Shown here: positions 19,904-29,079 of the stretch, piece after piece
Position numbering within the stretch: the stretch's first letter is position 1
Layout: each line of letters opens with the position of its first letter
Assembly: GCF_001676055.1 (NCBI RefSeq)
Contig: NZ_LZEX01000008.1
Span: 1-64,000 of the forward strand
DNA from: Morganella psychrotolerans
GTDB taxonomy: Bacteria > Pseudomonadota > Gammaproteobacteria > Enterobacterales > Enterobacteriaceae
Direction of reading: 5' to 3'
DNA length: 64,000 nt
Program-made: the position numbers and the translations under genes
The notes under the pieces: model-generated
Seen by the model: only the letters and a program-made list of their open reading frames with translations
What the model was told of the DNA's origin: nothing
The model's database searches: none

Positions 19904-19919
19904 CTGTATATACTCACAG
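19904..19919 (+). promoter_or_regulatory. LexA box 1 before lexA
   Basis: CTGTATATACTCACAG fits the CTGT-N8-ACAG consensus exactly. With the second box 21 bases on, it reproduces the double SOS operator of E. coli lexA, so LexA should repress its own gene. Confidence 0.95.
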
Positions 19920-19924
19920 CTTGA

Positions 19925-19940
19925 CTGTATAAACAAACAG
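19925..19940 (+). promoter_or_regulatory. LexA box 2 before lexA
   Basis: CTGTATAAACAAACAG fits CTGT-N8-ACAG exactly and ends 8 bases before the lexA start, overlapping the ribosome-binding region. Confidence 0.95.
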
Positions 19941-19948
19941 GGGGCGGA

Positions 19949-20563
19949 ATGAAAGCACTGACGGCACGGCAACAACAGGTATATGACCTGGTACGTGACC
20001 ATATTGCGCAGACGGGCATGCCACCAACGCGTGCAGAGATTGCGGCCCGCCTGGGTTTTCGCTCTCCGAATGCGGCGGAAGAGCATCTGAAAGCACTGGC
20101 GCGTAAAGGCGTAATTGAAATTATCTCGGGAGCGTCCCGGGGGATCCGTCTGCTTATGGAAGAAGAAGACGATGCAGGTTTACCTCTGATTGGTCGTGTG
20201 GCCGCAGGTGAGCCTTTATTAGCGCAGGAACATATCGAAAGCTATTATCAGGTTGACCCGTCACTCTTTAAACCCAGCGCAGATTTTCTGCTGCGGGTGA
20301 ATGGCATGTCGATGAAAGATATCGGTATCATGGATGGTGATTTGCTCGCAGTGCATAAAACCCAGGACGTGCATAACGGTCAGGTGGTGGTTGCCCGCAT
20401 TGAAGATGAAGTTACCGTTAAGCGGTTTAAGAAAGTAGGTAATAAAATTGAGCTTCACGCTGAAAATACGGAGTTCAGCCCGATTGTTGTCGATTTGCGG
20501 GAACAAAGTTTTATTGTTGAAGGTCTGGCTGTCGGGGTTATCCGTAACAGTGACTGGAACTGA
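19949..20563 (+). CDS. lexA: SOS repressor LexA
   Basis: It represses DNA-damage genes and is inactivated by RecA-stimulated self-cleavage. It has 204 residues, two more than E. coli LexA, the extra ones being in the hinge. The N-terminal winged helix-turn-helix (1-70) is nearly identical to E. coli. The cleavage site is Ala86-Gly87 (RVAAGEP), and the Ser121/Lys158 pair lies in NGMSMKD and EVTVKRF. A GGGGCGG site precedes the ATG. Two LexA boxes lie upstream. No dinF follows, unlike in E. coli. Confidence 0.99.
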   Translation: MKALTARQQQVYDLVRDHIAQTGMPPTRAEIAARLGFRSPNAAEEHLKALARKGVIEIISGASRGIRLLMEEEDDAGLPLIGRVAAGEPLLAQEHIESYYQVDPSLFKPSADFLLRVNGMSMKDIGIMDGDLLAVHKTQDVHNGQVVVARIEDEVTVKRFKKVGNKIELHAENTEFSPIVVDLREQSFIVEGLAVGVIRNSDWN

Positions 20564-20598
20564 TTCAGCGATCGAAATGAGTTAATACGTAAATCGCT

Positions 20599-20642
20599 TA
20601 AAAAACCACAGTGCGCCGGAGACGGATTCTGTGGTTTTTTGT
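20599..20642. terminator. Bidirectional terminator between lexA and zur
   Basis: AAAAAACCACAG and CTGTGGTTTTTT flank a 17-base loop, giving T-runs in both directions between the convergent lexA and zur genes. Confidence 0.88.
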
Positions 20643-20645
20643 TAT

Positions 20646-21159
20646 TCAGCGCCCGCGTTTATGCGGCTCTTCGTGGTCGTGCAGGCATTTATCTCTGTGT
20701 GTACAGGATTCAATATCATAGCAAGGCCGGCAATAGCCATGCGCTTCGATCACACTATGGCGGATATGAAATTGTGCGGCATCTGCCAGCAGATTAATTT
20801 GTGAATCAATCTGTTCGCCATCCCGCTCAGTAACACTATTACAGCGATCACAGATAAATAACACAGAGGTGTGGCTGGGTTTATCAAAGTGCGGGCACAT
20901 AACAAAGCTGTTTGTGGATTCAATTTTGTGGATAAATCCTTGTTCCAGCAGGAATTCCAATCCCCGGTAGATAGTCGGCGGTTTTGCCTGCGGCTCTGTT
21001 TCCCGTAGTAAATCCAGTAGTTCATACGCACTGATGGCGCCGTACTGCCCGGCAATCAGCTGTAAAATAGCTTTACGCTGAGAGGTCATGCGCACACTGC
21101 GTGACTGGCACAGCGCTTCTGCTTTTTTTTAATAAAGATGTTATATCAACAGGTTGCAT
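20646..21159 (-). pseudogene. zur: Zinc uptake regulator Zur, frameshifted near the start
   Basis: A Fur-family, zinc-sensing repressor of zinc uptake genes. The long frame (to 21095) matches E. coli Zur from RMTSQR onward, with the metal-site residues CPHFDKPSH, CDRC and CRPCYDIESC. The family N-terminus lies further upstream in two frames: ATG 21157-21159, preceded by GGAAGG, reads MQPVDITSLLKK. After an A8 run (T8 at 21123-21130 on the plus strand) the match continues as AEALCQSRSVRMTSQR. Seven A would restore one frame of about 171 codons, the normal length. Either the run is one base too long through error, or the gene is a true or slippage-corrected frameshift. The downstream frame could also start weakly at GTG 21095, but would lack part of the DNA-binding domain. 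Confidence 0.85.
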
Positions 21160-21337
21160 GACATTGCCTTCCGTTAACCAATAAATAGATAAACAACTCA
21201 CTCTAGCATGAATTGCGGCAGAATAACCGGAACCGGTACTATTTTGTCGAAAAAACTGCTGCCAATTCAGGGCAAATTATGTTGAGCTTTCAGGGGCAGA
21301 CACAATAAAACAAATAATAATTAAACGGAGTTCCTGA

Positions 21338-21808
21338 ATGAGTATTGACGCTGTCCGTATCTGGCTTAACACACACGCCCCGGAGATAACGATCATTGAA
21401 ACAGCACCGCCTACCGCAACAGTGGTACAGGCCGCAGAGGTTCATGGTGTGACTCCCGGGCAAATTTGTAAAACGCTCTCATTTAAACTGACGGATGAGA
21501 GCGCTATCCTGGTGGTTATGGCAGGAGATGCCCGCCTGGATAATAAAAAATTTAAAACACAGTTTGGCTGTAAAGCTAAAATGCTGACTGCTGATGATGT
21601 CGTTCTCTTTACCGGGCATCCGGTAGGCGGAGTGTGTCCTTTCGGGTTACCTGTACCGCTTGAGATCTATGCGGATCATTCTCTTAAACAGCATGAGGTT
21701 ATTTTACCGGCAGCGGGATCGGCTAATTCAGCAGTACGGCTTGCTCCTGCCCGTCTGGCGGAACTGACTGATGCAAAGTGGATTGATGTCACGACACTGC
21801 CGGCATAA
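21338..21808 (+). CDS. YbaK/EbsC-family aminoacyl-tRNA deacylase
   Basis: A stand-alone editing-domain protein that hydrolyses mischarged tRNA in related families. It has 156 residues, about the length of E. coli YbaK, which it resembles only in domain layout. The conserved lysine region is KTLSFK (about 45-50), followed by DARLDNKKFK, and GHPVGGVCPFGL carries the glycine-rich substrate loop. A GGAG site lies nine bases before the ATG. The tRNA specificity (Cys-tRNA-Pro, Ala-tRNA-Pro or other) cannot be told from sequence alone. It stands alone, divergent from zur. Confidence 0.85.
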   Translation: MSIDAVRIWLNTHAPEITIIETAPPTATVVQAAEVHGVTPGQICKTLSFKLTDESAILVVMAGDARLDNKKFKTQFGCKAKMLTADDVVLFTGHPVGGVCPFGLPVPLEIYADHSLKQHEVILPAAGSANSAVRLAPARLAELTDAKWIDVTTLPA

Positions 21809-21862
21809 TTAAAGGCTGCAATTACACTGAGCGGTGTTATTGCAGCAGGTATCCGGGGATGA

Positions 21863-22201
21863 TTATATTATTGTCACGGGCAGTATGGTATCTGCGTCGT
21901 GCAGAAGCGTATTTTCCTCCGGCAGGTGATGGTGGATAAAAAAGAGCAGACCATCGTCAATAAAATAGTAGGGCGAGGTATTTAATACCCGGGAGATCCT
22001 CAGAATAATATCCAATGAAATTTTGGTACTGCCATTTTCATAGCGGGATATTTGCTGTTGTGATACGCCAATCATCCCGGCCAGTTCGGTTGAGGTGATA
22101 CCGGTGAGTTTACGTATCTTGCGAATCTGTCCGCCGACCATTTTGTACATTTCGCCGATGCTGGTGTTCAGGTTATTATCTGTTTTATTACTCATTATCA
22201 T
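21863..22201 (-). CDS. MrpJ-like XRE-family regulator
   Basis: A small helix-turn-helix protein of 112 residues. The DNA-binding domain (about 19-80) carries SQQQISRYENG, the signature of MrpJ-type regulators that Proteus uses to switch between fimbriae and motility. A hydrophobic C-terminal tail (PYYFIDDGLLFFIHHHL) follows. ATG 22195 (third codon) is an alternative start. The adjacent gene on the same strand encodes a second protein of this type. No fimbrial operon is nearby, so these are orphan copies. Confidence 0.8.
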   Translation of the reverse strand: MIMSNKTDNNLNTSIGEMYKMVGGQIRKIRKLTGITSTELAGMIGVSQQQISRYENGSTKISLDIILRISRVLNTSPYYFIDDGLLFFIHHHLPEENTLLHDADTILPVTII

Positions 22202-22246
22202 CTGTCATTCTGGTTAATTACATATTAATGTTTATCAAATTAAAGC

Positions 22247-22489
22247 CTATTCATCATCACAACGGGTATCATCAAAAAAATAATTAACATTAATATTCAG
22301 GACGTCAGCGAGCATTAATAGCTTATCAAGCGGAATTAAACTCGCTCCCGTTTCATATCGGGATAGCTGTTGCTGTGAGATATTAATTTTCATTGACAGT
22401 TCTCTTCCTGTCAGGCATCGGGAAATACGCTGACACTTTATTTTTTTGCCAATAAACATCGCCAACTCATATTTATCATATGTTGTCAT
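22247..22489 (-). CDS. MrpJ-like XRE-family regulator, short paralogue
   Basis: An 80-residue helix-turn-helix protein with SQQQLSRYETG at about residues 38-48, close to its downstream neighbour and to the Proteus MrpJ family. It is little more than the DNA-binding domain, ending in NYFFDDTRCDDE. It is 45 bases upstream of the second regulator on the same strand, so both are probably co-transcribed. The ribosome site is weak. The surrounding DNA is AT-rich. Confidence 0.75.
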   Translation of the reverse strand: MTTYDKYELAMFIGKKIKCQRISRCLTGRELSMKINISQQQLSRYETGASLIPLDKLLMLADVLNINVNYFFDDTRCDDE

Positions 22490-23298
22490 AAATTATTTTA
22501 GATAAACGGTTGTCATTAATAATATTGAAATTTAACTTGACGAATTTGTTTCCTCAAAGGGGGTCTTTAAAAAGTATAATCGATACCATTTTAATATGTA
22601 ATATATACAAAAAAACAACAAAATATATACATCTTCACGGGCGTGACTAAGTATGAACACGGTAACCTCAACTATTTCATATTGTTATGGATCATCCATG
22701 GGTTTTAACATCTTACATGAATGACGGGTAAGGGGAATATTCTGATATTTACTCGGGATTATACTTAATATAAAGATATTGATGCTAAATATGTGTACAT
22801 AATGGGCGATTAAACTACTGTAACGGATTGTGCGCTCACAGCTGATGTACTGAGGAACAAATGTGGGATACATCACAGCCTATAGGTACATTTGTTAAAT
22901 CCATTACGGGTATGTCGGCGCTGACAGCAGAACAAATAATATAAAAGTTTCCATAAAGTATAAAAATAATTTCATTATATTTTAATTTATCAGAATCAAC
23001 ATATGATGGATTCCATTGATAACGACAGAGCTATATTAACGCAATATAGATAGTTTGTTCTATTTTATGATCCGGGTTTTATTTGTTATTATTTTATTTG
23101 CACATCATGAATGTGTTATTTTGTGGTGATTATAATATCTAATTAAAGTAAGTGAAATAAAAGTCAGATGATATTTATATGTAATGATATTGTATTCACG
23201 AGGTTTTGGTAATAACGCAGGAAAAGTGAAACTGTTGAAAAAAGCAGTGTTTAGTGTATTCTTCAGGTTTGTCAAAGAATTAGCGAATTATTCATTAT
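22490..23298. other. AT-rich non-coding region
   Basis: About 800 bases of strongly AT-rich DNA between the divergent regulator pair and the transporter gene. It must hold the promoters for both sides. Only very short frames without ribosome sites were found. The composition suggests acquired DNA or an H-NS-type silenced control region. Confidence 0.5.
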
Positions 23299-24495
23299 AT
23301 GCGAAATCTATTACCTTTATTACTTGTCATGGTTTTGCTCGGACCATTAGGTATCGATCTGTACCTGCCGACTATCCCCGCGATTGCAAAAGGATTGGGC
23401 AGCAGCGAGTCATTGATCCAGTCAACAATATCCTTATTTATTCTTGTATTAGGCCTTGGACAGTTGGTAACCGGGTATCTTGTTGACCGGTTCGGACGCA
23501 GGCCGATGGCTGTTATCGGTATTATTTTGTATATATCCGGCTCTCTGACTGCCGTATTTTCGGTGACACCGGCAATGTTTATTATTTCCCGTTTATTACA
23601 GGGGCTTGCTGTTTGTTGTACATCTGTCGTTGCATTCAGCAGTGTCCGTGATTGTTTTAACGGCAATGAAGCAGCCCGCGCTTTTGGTTTTTTAAACGGA
23701 ACATTAAATATTGTTCCCGCATTAGCTCCGTTATTGGGCGGAATATTAGCCGAATATTTTGGGTGGAGGGCACCTTTTGGGTTCCTGACATTATATGCAG
23801 TAGTGATTTTGGTTCTTATAGTCAGATATCTTCCCGAAACCAGACCTGAAAATAAAAATGGAGCAAAAGAAAAACCGCTTAAAATTATGATTTCAATTTT
23901 AGGCAACAAGCGTTTTTTAATATTTTCATTAGTAAATGCCGGCACAATGGGAATGGCTTTAACGTATGTCTCTCTGGCACCAACAGTATTAATGGGCGAC
24001 GCCGGGCTTAGTCCGCTGCTATTTTCGGTTGTTTTTGGTTTTAACGGATTCTGGATCATGGCTGTCAGTATGATAGCTAACCGTATTATCCAAAAAGCCG
24101 GTCGTCCTGTTTGCCTGTTTACCGGTGGCGGAATGATGATTGCAGGCTGTGCCGCGCTGGTAATCAGTTTATTGTTGATGCCGGCTGATATTCAGCGCCA
24201 TTGGCTGGTGTATATGTTACCTGTGGTTATTTCATGTTCCGGGCTGGCGTTTATTATGGGCCCGGCAACCAGTTATGCACTGGAACCTTATTCAGATACA
24301 GCGGGTGTTGCTTCGGCGTTAGTCGGATTTATTCAGATGGCAGGTGGTGCGCTTTTCGCTCTCCTCGCAATAGCAGCGCCGTTACCGCCAAAACCAGCGC
24401 TGGCAATTGTTATGCTGTGTGGCGGATTGCTGGCGTGGAATGCATACCGGGTCAGTAAGAATGAACAACAGATGAAAAAAGAGAGCAGAGAATAA
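23299..24495 (+). CDS. Bcr/CflA-family multidrug efflux transporter (MFS)
   Basis: A 398-residue major facilitator protein with 12 predicted membrane helices. The opening PLGIDLYLPTIPAIAKGLG and motif A in the loop after helix 2 (GYLVDRFGRRPMAVIG, about 54-69) place it in the Bcr/CflA drug:proton antiporter group, which includes bicyclomycin and chloramphenicol exporters. No close match to a named member was recognised, so the substrate is unknown. It stands alone, with an AT-rich control region upstream and the two small regulators divergent from it. Whether they control it is untested. Confidence 0.88.
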   Translation: MRNLLPLLLVMVLLGPLGIDLYLPTIPAIAKGLGSSESLIQSTISLFILVLGLGQLVTGYLVDRFGRRPMAVIGIILYISGSLTAVFSVTPAMFIISRLLQGLAVCCTSVVAFSSVRDCFNGNEAARAFGFLNGTLNIVPALAPLLGGILAEYFGWRAPFGFLTLYAVVILVLIVRYLPETRPENKNGAKEKPLKIMISILGNKRFLIFSLVNAGTMGMALTYVSLAPTVLMGDAGLSPLLFSVVFGFNGFWIMAVSMIANRIIQKAGRPVCLFTGGGMMIAGCAALVISLLLMPADIQRHWLVYMLPVVISCSGLAFIMGPATSYALEPYSDTAGVASALVGFIQMAGGALFALLAIAAPLPPKPALAIVMLCGGLLAWNAYRVSKNEQQMKKESRE

Positions 24496-24776
24496 TAATA
24501 ACCCGGATATCGAAAGAATATGCGCCGATATAATTGATATGCTCGATAAATTCATCACGCTTATTATCCGGGTTAATATCCGCGCCTGCGCTGCTGCTCA
24601 GAGTGACGTATTATATCTGGATATGCTGTGCATCCGGTTCTGATTGCGGATCAGTGTACAGCTCATGCTCTGTGATACAATCACTCATCAGTTATGTGCT
24701 TCCTGATTTATATCCCTGCTCTTTGGGGTGCTGACAGGGGTGCCGATAAAGCAAAAACACACTAAAAAGACCAAAT

Positions 24777-25823
24777 ATGCACCAAAATACGCCAACAGAA
24801 AAAACCACAGAAAACCAGCAACCACGCGCCGTCAGCGGCTATAAGAACCTTAACCGCTTTTCCGTGGCACCGATGCTGGACTGGACTGACCGTCATTGCC
24901 GGTATTTCCACCGCAAACTCAGCCGCCATGCCCTTTTATATACAGAAATGGTGACGACCGGGGCAATCTTGTTCGGTAAAGGTGACTATCTGGCGTATAA
25001 CGAGGCTGAACATCCGGTAGCCCTGCAATTGGGCGGCAGTGACCCGATGGCACTCGCTGAATGCGCGAAGCTGGCACAGGCGCGCGGATATGATGAAATC
25101 AATCTCAATGTGGGTTGTCCTTCTGATCGTGTGCAAAATGGTATGTTTGGTGCCTGTCTGATGGGAAATGCTGCACTGGTTGCAGATTGTGTTGCCGCGA
25201 TGCGCGATGTGGCAGATATCCCGGTAACAGTAAAAACCCGGATTGGTATCGACGATCAGGACAGCTATGAATTTCTCTGTGATTTTGTCGGCACAGTAGC
25301 AAATCGCGGGGGATGTGAGATGTTTATTATCCATGCCCGCAAAGCCTGGCTCTCCGGACTCAGCCCGAAAGAGAACCGCGAAATTCCGCCACTGGACTAT
25401 CCGCGGGTTTATCAGCTGAAAAAAGATTTTCCGAATCTGATAATGGCACTGAACGGCGGTGTCAAAACGTTGGAAGAAGCAAAAATACATCTGCAATATA
25501 TGGATGGGGTAATGGTCGGACGCGAAGCGTATCAGAATCCGTCGATTCTGGCACAGGTGGATAATGCGTTATTTGATAACGCGTTGCCGGTCACGGATAC
25601 CATTGCCGCGATTGAATCCATGTATCCGTATATTGAAGAAGAACTGGCTAAGGGAACGTATCTGGGGCATGTCACTCGTCATATGCTGGGTATTTTCCAG
25701 GGGATCCCGGGCGCGCGTCAGTGGCGGCGTCATCTGAGCGAAAATGCACATAAAGCGGGAGCGGATGTGAAAGTCATTGAAGCTGCGCTGGCATTTGTTA
25801 CCCGAAAGGGTAATGAAGAATAA
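24777..25823 (+). CDS. dusA: tRNA-dihydrouridine synthase DusA
   Basis: A flavoenzyme that reduces uridines 20 and 20a in the tRNA D-loop using NADPH. It has 348 residues with the FMN barrel opening [15 protein letters not shown] and the catalytic Cys114 in [13 protein letters not shown]. Phosphate-binding ALNGGVKT and [13 protein letters not shown] are near the C-terminal side of the barrel. The position between zur and qorA matches E. coli. The first 20 residues are variable, and ATG 24777 is taken as given. A perfect hairpin follows. Confidence 0.96.
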   Translation: MHQNTPTEKTTENQQPRAVSGYKNLNRFSVAPMLDWTDRHCRYFHRKLSRHALLYTEMVTTGAILFGKGDYLAYNEAEHPVALQLGGSDPMALAECAKLAQARGYDEINLNVGCPSDRVQNGMFGACLMGNAALVADCVAAMRDVADIPVTVKTRIGIDDQDSYEFLCDFVGTVANRGGCEMFIIHARKAWLSGLSPKENREIPPLDYPRVYQLKKDFPNLIMALNGGVKTLEEAKIHLQYMDGVMVGREAYQNPSILAQVDNALFDNALPVTDTIAAIESMYPYIEEELAKGTYLGHVTRHMLGIFQGIPGARQWRRHLSENAHKAGADVKVIEAALAFVTRKGNEE

Positions 25824-25836
25824 TATAAATTATGAA

Positions 25837-25862
25837 TGAACTCTCCGACCGGAGAGTTCATT
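25837..25862. terminator. Hairpin between dusA and the following gene
   Basis: TGAACTCTCC and GGAGAGTTCA form a perfect 10-base stem around GACC, between convergent genes. The T-run is short (TTTAG), so it may be a moderate terminator. Confidence 0.7.
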
Positions 25863-25870
25863 TAGATCAA

Positions 25871-26194
25871 TTACAGTGAATCAAAGAAACGATTATAACA
25901 AGCAACCATATAATTTATTTGTGCATTGAATGCATCTTTAATTTCTTCTTTCTTTTCTGCTGTTTCTGCTGCTTCTGTTTTTTTCTTCATAATAAAAAAA
26001 CTTTCCTGCATTAACTGTACTGTAACGTCAGCCGATTTTTGAAAAGCAGAAAGACTATTATTTTTTCCATATTGTTCAAGAAGGGAATCAAATTTTTTGT
26101 CAGCTTCATCACGGATCATCTGAAACTCAGTATTGGTAATGTGTCCATCTTTATAAATAAAATCAATAAGATATTTAATTTCATTATTACTCAT
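25871..26194 (-). CDS. Small helical hypothetical protein
   Basis: This 107-residue protein was not recognised. The start was set at ATG 26194 (MSNNEIKYLIDFIYKDG), preceded by AAAAGGAATT; the longer frame to 26257 has no support. It is predicted to be mostly helical and highly charged, with a lysine/glutamate-rich stretch KKKTEAAETAEKKEEIKDA near residues 69-87. It has no signal peptide or membrane segment. The DNA is AT-rich compared with dusA and qorA, which are near neighbours in E. coli, so it looks like a small insertion. It is bounded by hairpins on both sides. Confidence 0.6.
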   Translation of the reverse strand: MSNNEIKYLIDFIYKDGHITNTEFQMIRDEADKKFDSLLEQYGKNNSLSAFQKSADVTVQLMQESFFIMKKKTEAAETAEKKEEIKDAFNAQINYMVACYNRFFDSL

Positions 26195-26301
26195 GCTAAT
26201 TCCTTTTATTATTGTCTCCGGAGAACAAAGGATAAATACCCGTGAGTGAGCAGTCAATGAAAATAACGATATAGATTTAGTATGGTTATTGGTTATATAT
26301 A

Positions 26302-26333
26302 AATAAGCGCTTGTTAAATAACGAGCGCTTATT
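26302..26333. terminator. Hairpin after qorA
   Basis: AATAAGCGCT and AGCGCTTATT pair perfectly around a 12-base loop, 20 bases beyond the qorA stop codon. It probably separates qorA from the small gene that follows it on the same strand. There is no clear T-run on the minus strand. Confidence 0.5.
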
Positions 26334-26354
26334 AATTATGAAATAATATATATT

Positions 26355-27338
26355 TTAAGGAATTAAAATACTGGAACCGGTTGTTGCGCGGCTTTCCAGG
26401 CGCTGATGGGCTAGTTTTGCGTCTTTCAGCGGATAAACCTGATCCACCGGAATGGAAATCGTCAGTTTGCCGCTCAGGATCAGGTCAAAAATGGCTTTGC
26501 TGGCTTCATTTAATTCTTCACGGTTAGTGATATAACCAAAGACAGAAGGGCGGGTCACATACAGTGAGCCTTTTTTATTTAAAATGCCCAGATCTACGCC
26601 TGTTACCGGGCCGGATGCATTACCGTAGCTGACCATCAGGCCGCGACGTTTCAGGCAGTCGAGAGAGGGCAGCCAGGTATCTTTCCCGACAGAGTCATAG
26701 ACGACACTCACTTTTTCGCCGTTAGTCAGTGCCAGCACGCGCTCAGTTATATCTTCTTTATTATAATTAATGGTTTCCCATGCACCGGCGGCTTTTGCTT
26801 TCTGCGCTTTTTCCTCAGAGCCGACCGTACCGATCATTTTCGCGCCCAGTGCTTTTGCCCACTGACAGGCAATTTGTCCCACGCCACCGGCGGCGGCATG
26901 GAACAGGAAAATTTCCCCGGCTTTTACTTCATAGGTTTTGCGCAGCAGATAAAAGGCGGTCATGCCTTTCATAAAGCAGGCGGCAGCCGTTTCAAAGCTT
27001 ATCCCGTCAGGCAGAACAGCCAGTTTTTCTTCCGGTACATTATGAATTTCACTGTATGCACCCAGCGGAGATTGCCCGTATACCACGCGATCCCCCACTT
27101 TAATGTGCTTAACACCGGCACCAATTTTTACCACCACACCTGCGGCCTCTGAACCAACGCCCGATGGTGAAACCGGTGCCGGATATAGCCCGCTGCGAAA
27201 GTAGGTATCAATATAATTCACGCCGATCGCTTTATTCTCTACCTGAACCTCACCAGGCGCCGGATCTGCCGGGGTGAAATCGCGGTATACCAGTACATCA
27301 GCGCTGCCGGGAGCATCAAATTCAATACGTTTAGCCAT
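26355..27338 (-). CDS. qorA: NADPH:quinone oxidoreductase QorA
   Basis: A zinc-free medium-chain dehydrogenase of the zeta-crystallin group that reduces quinones with NADPH. It has 327 residues, the standard length. The cofactor-binding fold includes HAAAGGVGQIACQWAKALGAKMIGTVGS, and GVNYIDTYFRSGLYP is a family signature of the substrate domain. The cytosolic role is likely in quinone detoxification. It is divergent from dnaB, as in E. coli. The start codon follows an AGGGAA site. Confidence 0.96.
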   Translation of the reverse strand: MAKRIEFDAPGSADVLVYRDFTPADPAPGEVQVENKAIGVNYIDTYFRSGLYPAPVSPSGVGSEAAGVVVKIGAGVKHIKVGDRVVYGQSPLGAYSEIHNVPEEKLAVLPDGISFETAAACFMKGMTAFYLLRKTYEVKAGEIFLFHAAAGGVGQIACQWAKALGAKMIGTVGSEEKAQKAKAAGAWETINYNKEDITERVLALTNGEKVSVVYDSVGKDTWLPSLDCLKRRGLMVSYGNASGPVTGVDLGILNKKGSLYVTRPSVFGYITNREELNEASKAIFDLILSGKLTISIPVDQVYPLKDAKLAHQRLESRATTGSSILIP

Positions 27339-27594
27339 GAAGGGAACCTCATTCGGAAAAGAAACTGACTACTTACATGCGGATTACATGCAGGTTGACT
27401 GCGGGATCCCGCGGAAACAGTAAGCAGAAGAGATAATCAGATGATTTATTGTATTTGGCATAATTGCATGTCACTGAAAATTACTCAAGCTTCGTGCAAT
27501 CGGCGGTAAATGAGGGCTATACTAGCCCATTGCGTCCCCCTTCCGGGACCAGACTATTCTCCCCGACTGACGTATCGATAAGTAAGAGAGTTTC

Positions 27595-29000
27595 ATGGCC
27601 AGATATCCCAAGGACACCAAGAACGACAAACCCCGCGACCATCAGATGGAAGGCTGAAATTACCGCCGCATTCCCTGGAGGCTGAGCAGTCTGTTCTCGG
27701 CGGACTGATGCTGGATAACGAACGTTGGGATAATGTCTCTGAGCGTGTGACCAGCGAGGACTTTTTCAGCCGCCCGCACCGGACTATTTTCAGCCAGATG
27801 CAGCGCCTGCTGGAGCAGAGCCGTCCGATTGACTTAATCACGTTGTCTGAAGCACTGGATACGAGCGGCGAGCTGGATAATGTCGGTGGTTTTGCCTATC
27901 TGGCAGAGTTATCAAAAAATACGCCAAGTGCGGCGAATATCAACGCTTATGCAGATATCGTCCGCGAACGTGCGGTTATCCGCGATATGATTTCAGTCGC
28001 GAATGAGATAGCCGACGCCGGATATGATCCGCAGGGGCGTTCAAGTGAAGATCTGCTCGATCTGGCGGAATCCCGCGTGTTCCAGATCGCTGAAAATCGT
28101 GCCAATAAAAATGAAGGGCCGAAAGGGATCGACGCTATTCTCGAAGAGACGGTCGAAAAAATTGAAAAGCTGTATCAGCAGCCGCATGACGGTGTGACCG
28201 GCGTTTCTTCCGGCTATCATGATCTGGATAAAAAAACCGCTGGTTTGCAATCCTCTGATTTAATTATTGTTGCAGCGCGTCCGTCCATGGGGAAAACAAC
28301 GTTCGCCATGAACTTATGTGAAAATGCGGCGATGACAGAAGACAAACCGGTGCTGATTTTCAGCCTTGAGATGCCCGGCAACCAGATCATGATGCGTATG
28401 CTCGCTTCTCTTTCCCGCGTTGACCAGACCCGGATCCGTACCGGACAGCTTGATGATGAGGATTGGGCGCGGATCTCCAGCACCATGGGTATTCTGCTTG
28501 AAAAGCGCAATATGTATATTGATGACTCTTCCGGCCTGACGCCGACCGATGTGCGCTCCCGCGCCCGGCGGGTTTACCGTGAGCACGGCGGATTGAGTAT
28601 GATTATGATCGACTACCTGCAACTGATGCGTGTGCCGTCTTTGTCCGATAACCGGACCCTGGAAATTGCAGAAATCTCCCGCTCCCTGAAAGCACTGGCA
28701 AAAGAGTTACAGGTGCCGGTGGTTGCGCTCTCCCAGTTAAACCGTAGCCTGGAGCAGCGCGCAGAAAAGCGCCCGGTGAACTCAGACTTACGTGAATCAG
28801 GTTCTATCGAGCAGGATGCTGACCTTATTATGTTTATCTATCGTGATGAGGTTTATAACGAAAACAGTGATCTGAAAGGCGTTGCTGAAATTATCATCGG
28901 TAAGCAGCGTAATGGTCCTATCGGGACAGTCCGCCTGGCATTTAACGGGCAATGGTCGCGTTTTGATAACTATGCCGGACCGAGTTATGACGATGAATAA
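27595..29000 (+). pseudogene. dnaB: Replicative DNA helicase DnaB, apparent frameshift at codon 20
   Basis: The hexameric helicase of the replication fork. From LKLPPHSLEAEQ onward the frame matches E. coli DnaB to the end, including Walker A (ARPSMGKTTFA), IMIDYLQLM and QLNRSLEQR. The expected start, ATG 27595 after AAGAGAG, reads MARYPKDTKNDKPRDHQMEG and then meets TGA at 27655. Inserting one C after the GGC at 27652-27654 joins the two parts into about 468 residues, close to the 471 of E. coli. The first ATG in the long frame (27708) would remove about 40 residues, including part of the N-terminal domain. dnaB is essential in relatives, so a one-base sequencing or assembly error is the most likely explanation. 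Confidence 0.88.
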
Positions 29001-29079
29001 TCCACCTGAATTCAGTGCAGGCGGATTATTACCCCGGACAATAAAACCTACAGCAAACACACATAACCAAGGAACCCCT

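Noticed and set aside
22625-22725. Short frame MNTVTSTISYCYG in the AT-rich gap
   Set aside because: Only 23 codons, no ribosome site and no hydrophobic or other structure to support it.
23295-24059. 254-codon minus-strand frame opposite the efflux gene
   Set aside because: It is antisense to a clear transporter, and its low-complexity composition follows from the transporter codons.
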